NCBI GenBank assembly: GCA_013288655.1
Contig: JABDBK010000014.1
Coordinates: 1-44,841, forward strand
DNA length: 44,841 nucleotides
Source of the DNA: Gammaproteobacteria bacterium
GTDB taxonomy: Bacteria; Pseudomonadota; Gammaproteobacteria; DSM-16500
Direction of reading: 5' to 3'
Position 1 is the stretch's first letter. The number at the start of each line of letters is the position of its first letter. This document shows positions 43,319 through 44,841 of this stretch, in pieces. The notes beneath the pieces are model-generated. The model had not been told where the DNA came from. It ran no database searches and was given only the letters and a program-made list of their open reading frames with translations. The translations under genes and the position numbers were made by a program.

Positions 43319-43566
43319 CGGCGTCCTTCTTCCTTCATTTTTTTTCTTTTTTTTGTCCCAAGTACAACTTTACCTATTTCATCACTTAATGCATCTAGCT
43401 CATGAAAAAGAACCATTACATTTTGCACGTGTTTTTCGTCGAAAGGTACAATCTGAGCAATTCGCACACCTCGCCGAGTAATCGTAATGGATTCTCGATG
43501 TTGATACACTTGATTAATCAGACTCGAAAAATGAGTTTTTGCATCAAAAATACTGATTTCTTTCAT
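43315..43566 (-). CDS. Phd/YefM-family antitoxin, now without its toxin
   Basis: 83 residues. MKEISIFDAKTHFSSLINQV followed by ITITRRGVRIAQIVPFDE is the classic Phd/YefM DNA-binding fold. The C-terminal part (HELDALSDEIGKVVLGTKKR) would bind a VapC-type toxin. Relatives neutralise a toxin and repress their own promoter. The adjacent toxin frame is only a short remnant, so this gene may persist as an orphan regulator or a protective antitoxin. Confidence 0.88.
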   Translation of the reverse strand: MKEISIFDAKTHFSSLINQVYQHRESITITRRGVRIAQIVPFDEKHVQNVMVLFHELDALSDEIGKVVLGTKKRKKMKEEGRR

Positions 43567-43640
43567 ATGCGACTCCTATTTTAACTAATTTATGTAAATG
43601 AAGACGGTTCGAAAGTAAAGATGTTTTTTTACGATAATCA

Positions 43641-43720
43641 CTTTACATCTCTTTAATAACACTATATTTTTCACTAAGCGACAACATAAACAGGCACCCC
43701 CCATGAAATCAAACAAATCC
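43641..43720 (+). repeat. Left copy of an 80-bp direct repeat (parE 5' region)
   Basis: It matches 44638-44717 at 71 of 80 positions by eye, without gaps, offset by exactly 997 bases. It contains TTTACA and TATATT (possible promoter boxes), a leader and the first six codons of parE. Four of the nine differences are consecutive (TTTA versus CCCC), within the presumed promoter spacer. Confidence 0.92.
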
Positions 43721-43735
43721 TGCCAAACAAGCTGA
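43703..43735 (+). pseudogene. Vestigial parE start
   Basis: The frame reads MKSNKSCQTS and stops. The true parE begins MKSNKSYTAES. Identity ends exactly at the sixth codon. This is the coding part of the left repeat and marks where sequence carrying the DinD-like gene now separates the old parE start from the working one. Confidence 0.75.
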
Positions 43736-43772
43736 AAATATTTAACGTACCCAAAAAAATTAAAGGATTATT

Positions 43773-44594
43773 ATGAAAAATGATTTAGCTGTTTTTGAAG
43801 AACACCAAATTAGACGAGTATATGATGAAGAAACTGAAACTTGGTTTTTTTCAGTGATAGATATTGTTCAAATACTCACCTTACAACCGGACTACCAAAC
43901 AGCAAGAAAGTATTGGAACAAACTTAAAGAGCGCCTAAAAAAGGAAGGCAGTCAAACGGTGACAAATTGTCACCAGTTGAAAATGACCGCTGAAGACGGC
44001 AAAGCCAGACTGACAGATGTCGCCAATGCTGAAACCCTACTTCGCCTTGTTCAGTCAATACCCAGCCCAAAAGCCGAACCCATTAAACTTTGGCTAGCCA
44101 AAGTCGGTTATGAACGTATGCAAGAAATGGCTGACCCTGCAAAATCACTCGATAGAGCTAGAGAAACTTGGCAAAAGCACGGTTACAGTGAAAAATGGAT
44201 TCAACAACGAATGATGGGTCAAGAAACACGCAATAAATTGACTGACTATTGGAAAGAACATGGCGTCGAGCAACCCAGCGAATTTGCCATACTCACCAAC
44301 ATCATTCATCAAGAATGGGCTGGTATAAGCATCAAAGACCACAAAAAATCAAAAGGATTGACATCAGAAAACCTGCGAGATCATATGAGCGAAGCTGAAC
44401 TTATTTTTACAGCACTTGCGGAACTTTCCACAAGACAAATAGCTGAAACCATGAATGCTACTGGTGTAGAAGAGAACAAGACAGCAGGAAAAACAGGTGG
44501 CAACATTGCTAAAAACGCACGTAAGGAGCTCGAAGATAAGACAGGGAAAAAAATAGTTACATCAAATAATTATCTAGCCATAGATAAAAAATAA
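43773..44594 (+). CDS. DinD/Bro-N-type protein
   Basis: 273 residues, close to the 274 of E. coli DinD. Residues about 8-120 look like a Bro-N domain (WFFSVIDIVQILTLQPDYQTARKYW is the core; LTDVANAETLLRLVQ follows). The C-terminal half has GVEQPSEFAILTNIIHQE, KSKGLTSENLRDHMSEAEL and a final GGNIAKNARKELE, in DinD order. Bro-N proteins are common in phages as antirepressor-like factors; DinD is SOS-induced and inhibits RecA. AAAGGA precedes the ATG. Flanked by an 80-bp direct repeat. Confidence 0.8.
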   Translation: MKNDLAVFEEHQIRRVYDEETETWFFSVIDIVQILTLQPDYQTARKYWNKLKERLKKEGSQTVTNCHQLKMTAEDGKARLTDVANAETLLRLVQSIPSPKAEPIKLWLAKVGYERMQEMADPAKSLDRARETWQKHGYSEKWIQQRMMGQETRNKLTDYWKEHGVEQPSEFAILTNIIHQEWAGISIKDHKKSKGLTSENLRDHMSEAELIFTALAELSTRQIAETMNATGVEENKTAGKTGGNIAKNARKELEDKTGKKIVTSNNYLAIDKK

Positions 44595-44637
44595 TAAATA
44601 ATATATGAGCATCAAGCCTGTTCAATACCATAGACCT

Positions 44638-44717
44638 CTTTACTTCTCCCCCATAACACTATATTTTTCACTATGCGACAACATGAACAGGCATCCCCTA
44701 TGAAATCAAACAAATCC
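44638..44717 (+). repeat. Right copy of the 80-bp direct repeat, leading into parE
   Basis: This copy continues into the intact parE frame, so it holds the working start. It differs from the left copy at nine positions, including a CCCC block where the left has TTTA. The TATATT hexamer and the start codon are conserved in both. Confidence 0.92.
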
Positions 44718-44841
44718 TATACAGCAGAATCTATTGAGGTCTTAAGCGGCCTTGAACCGGTGCGTCGACGACCTGGCATGTACACAGATACAACAAATCC
44801 TAATCATATGGCCAGAGAAGCGATTGATAATTGCGTTGATG
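44700..44841 (+). CDS. parE: DNA topoisomerase IV subunit B, N-terminal part
   Basis: 47 codons before the window ends. IEVLSGLEPVRRRPGMYTDT then NPNHMAREAIDNCVD is the start of the GHKL ATPase domain. It agrees with ParE ('LEPVRRRPGMYTDTTRPNH') better than with GyrB, and includes the conserved Mg-coordinating Asn in EAIDN. ParE with ParC decatenates daughter chromosomes. Its upstream region was altered by the neighbouring insertion, so its expression may depend on the right-hand repeat. Confidence 0.96.
   Translation, partial: MKSNKSYTAESIEVLSGLEPVRRRPGMYTDTTNPNHMAREAIDNCVD

Noticed and set aside
43402-43584. 60-codon plus-strand frame
   Set aside because: Antisense to the clear Phd/YefM antitoxin.
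43656-44717. Insertion sequence explaining the parE-side duplication
   Set aside because: No transposase frame and no terminal inverted repeats; the direct repeat is far longer than a usual target duplication.
1-44841. tRNA or rRNA genes
   Set aside because: Nearly all sequence is accounted for by protein genes, and no tRNA-like or rRNA-like segment was recognised in the short gaps.

Overview
The window is AT-rich, densely coding bacterial DNA. The gene content points to a gammaproteobacterium: hemC-hemD-hemX-hemY in order, a ubiK homologue and a ParE N-terminus that closely resembles the enterobacterial one. A Legionellales/Coxiellaceae-like host is my best guess. It rests on base composition and on a predicted branched-sugar pathway reminiscent of Coxiella O-antigen, so it is inference and not shown directly. 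Almost the whole window is one large polysaccharide (O-antigen) locus lying between heme genes on the left and parE on the right.

Layout. (1) 1-7586, minus strand: the start of an unknown small protein, then rmlA-rmlC-rmlB-rmlD (dTDP-L-rhamnose) running directly into hemC-hemD-hemX-hemY. (2) 7670-11578, plus strand: three glycosyltransferase-type genes (GT2, RgpF-like, GT2), a spermidine-synthase-like protein that has lost its active site, and ubiK. (3) 11564-22309, minus strand: an eleven-gene, tightly overlapping operon holding a kinase-fold protein, a HAD phosphatase, a split transketolase, two SDRs, a GmhA-like SIS isomerase, a sugar nucleotidyltransferase, a HldE-like bifunctional protein with its domains in reversed order, an LhgO-like oxidase and a glycosyltransferase. 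It reads as a complete route to an unusual NDP-activated higher-carbon sugar. (4) 22436-38062, plus strand: glycosyltransferases; a CDP-sugar branch (rfbF, rfbG, RmlC-like epimerase, C-methyltransferase, reductase) that would give a CDP-6-deoxy-3-C-methylhexose; a sugar O-methyltransferase carrying a four-repeat coiled coil; and an ABC O-antigen exporter with one permease and two Wzt-type ATPases. (5) 38068-43196, minus strand: five genes (SDR, glycosyltransferase, methyltransferase, alcohol dehydrogenase, C-methyltransferase-like protein). (6) 43253-44841: a small accessory patch with a Phd-type antitoxin whose vapC partner is reduced to 21 codons, and a DinD/Bro-N-type gene set between two copies of an 80-bp sequence spanning the parE promoter region and start codon, followed by parE itself.

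How it works together. No Wzx/Wzy pair is present. Export is by Wzm/Wzt, so chains should be built in the cytoplasm on a lipid carrier from dTDP-rhamnose, a CDP-branched sugar and a heptose-like sugar, capped, recognised by the Wzt C-terminal domains and exported. The most striking idea is that the methyltransferase just upstream of wzm/wzt may be a capping enzyme with a coiled-coil molecular ruler, whose length is set by a near-identical tandem DNA repeat of exactly four heptads.
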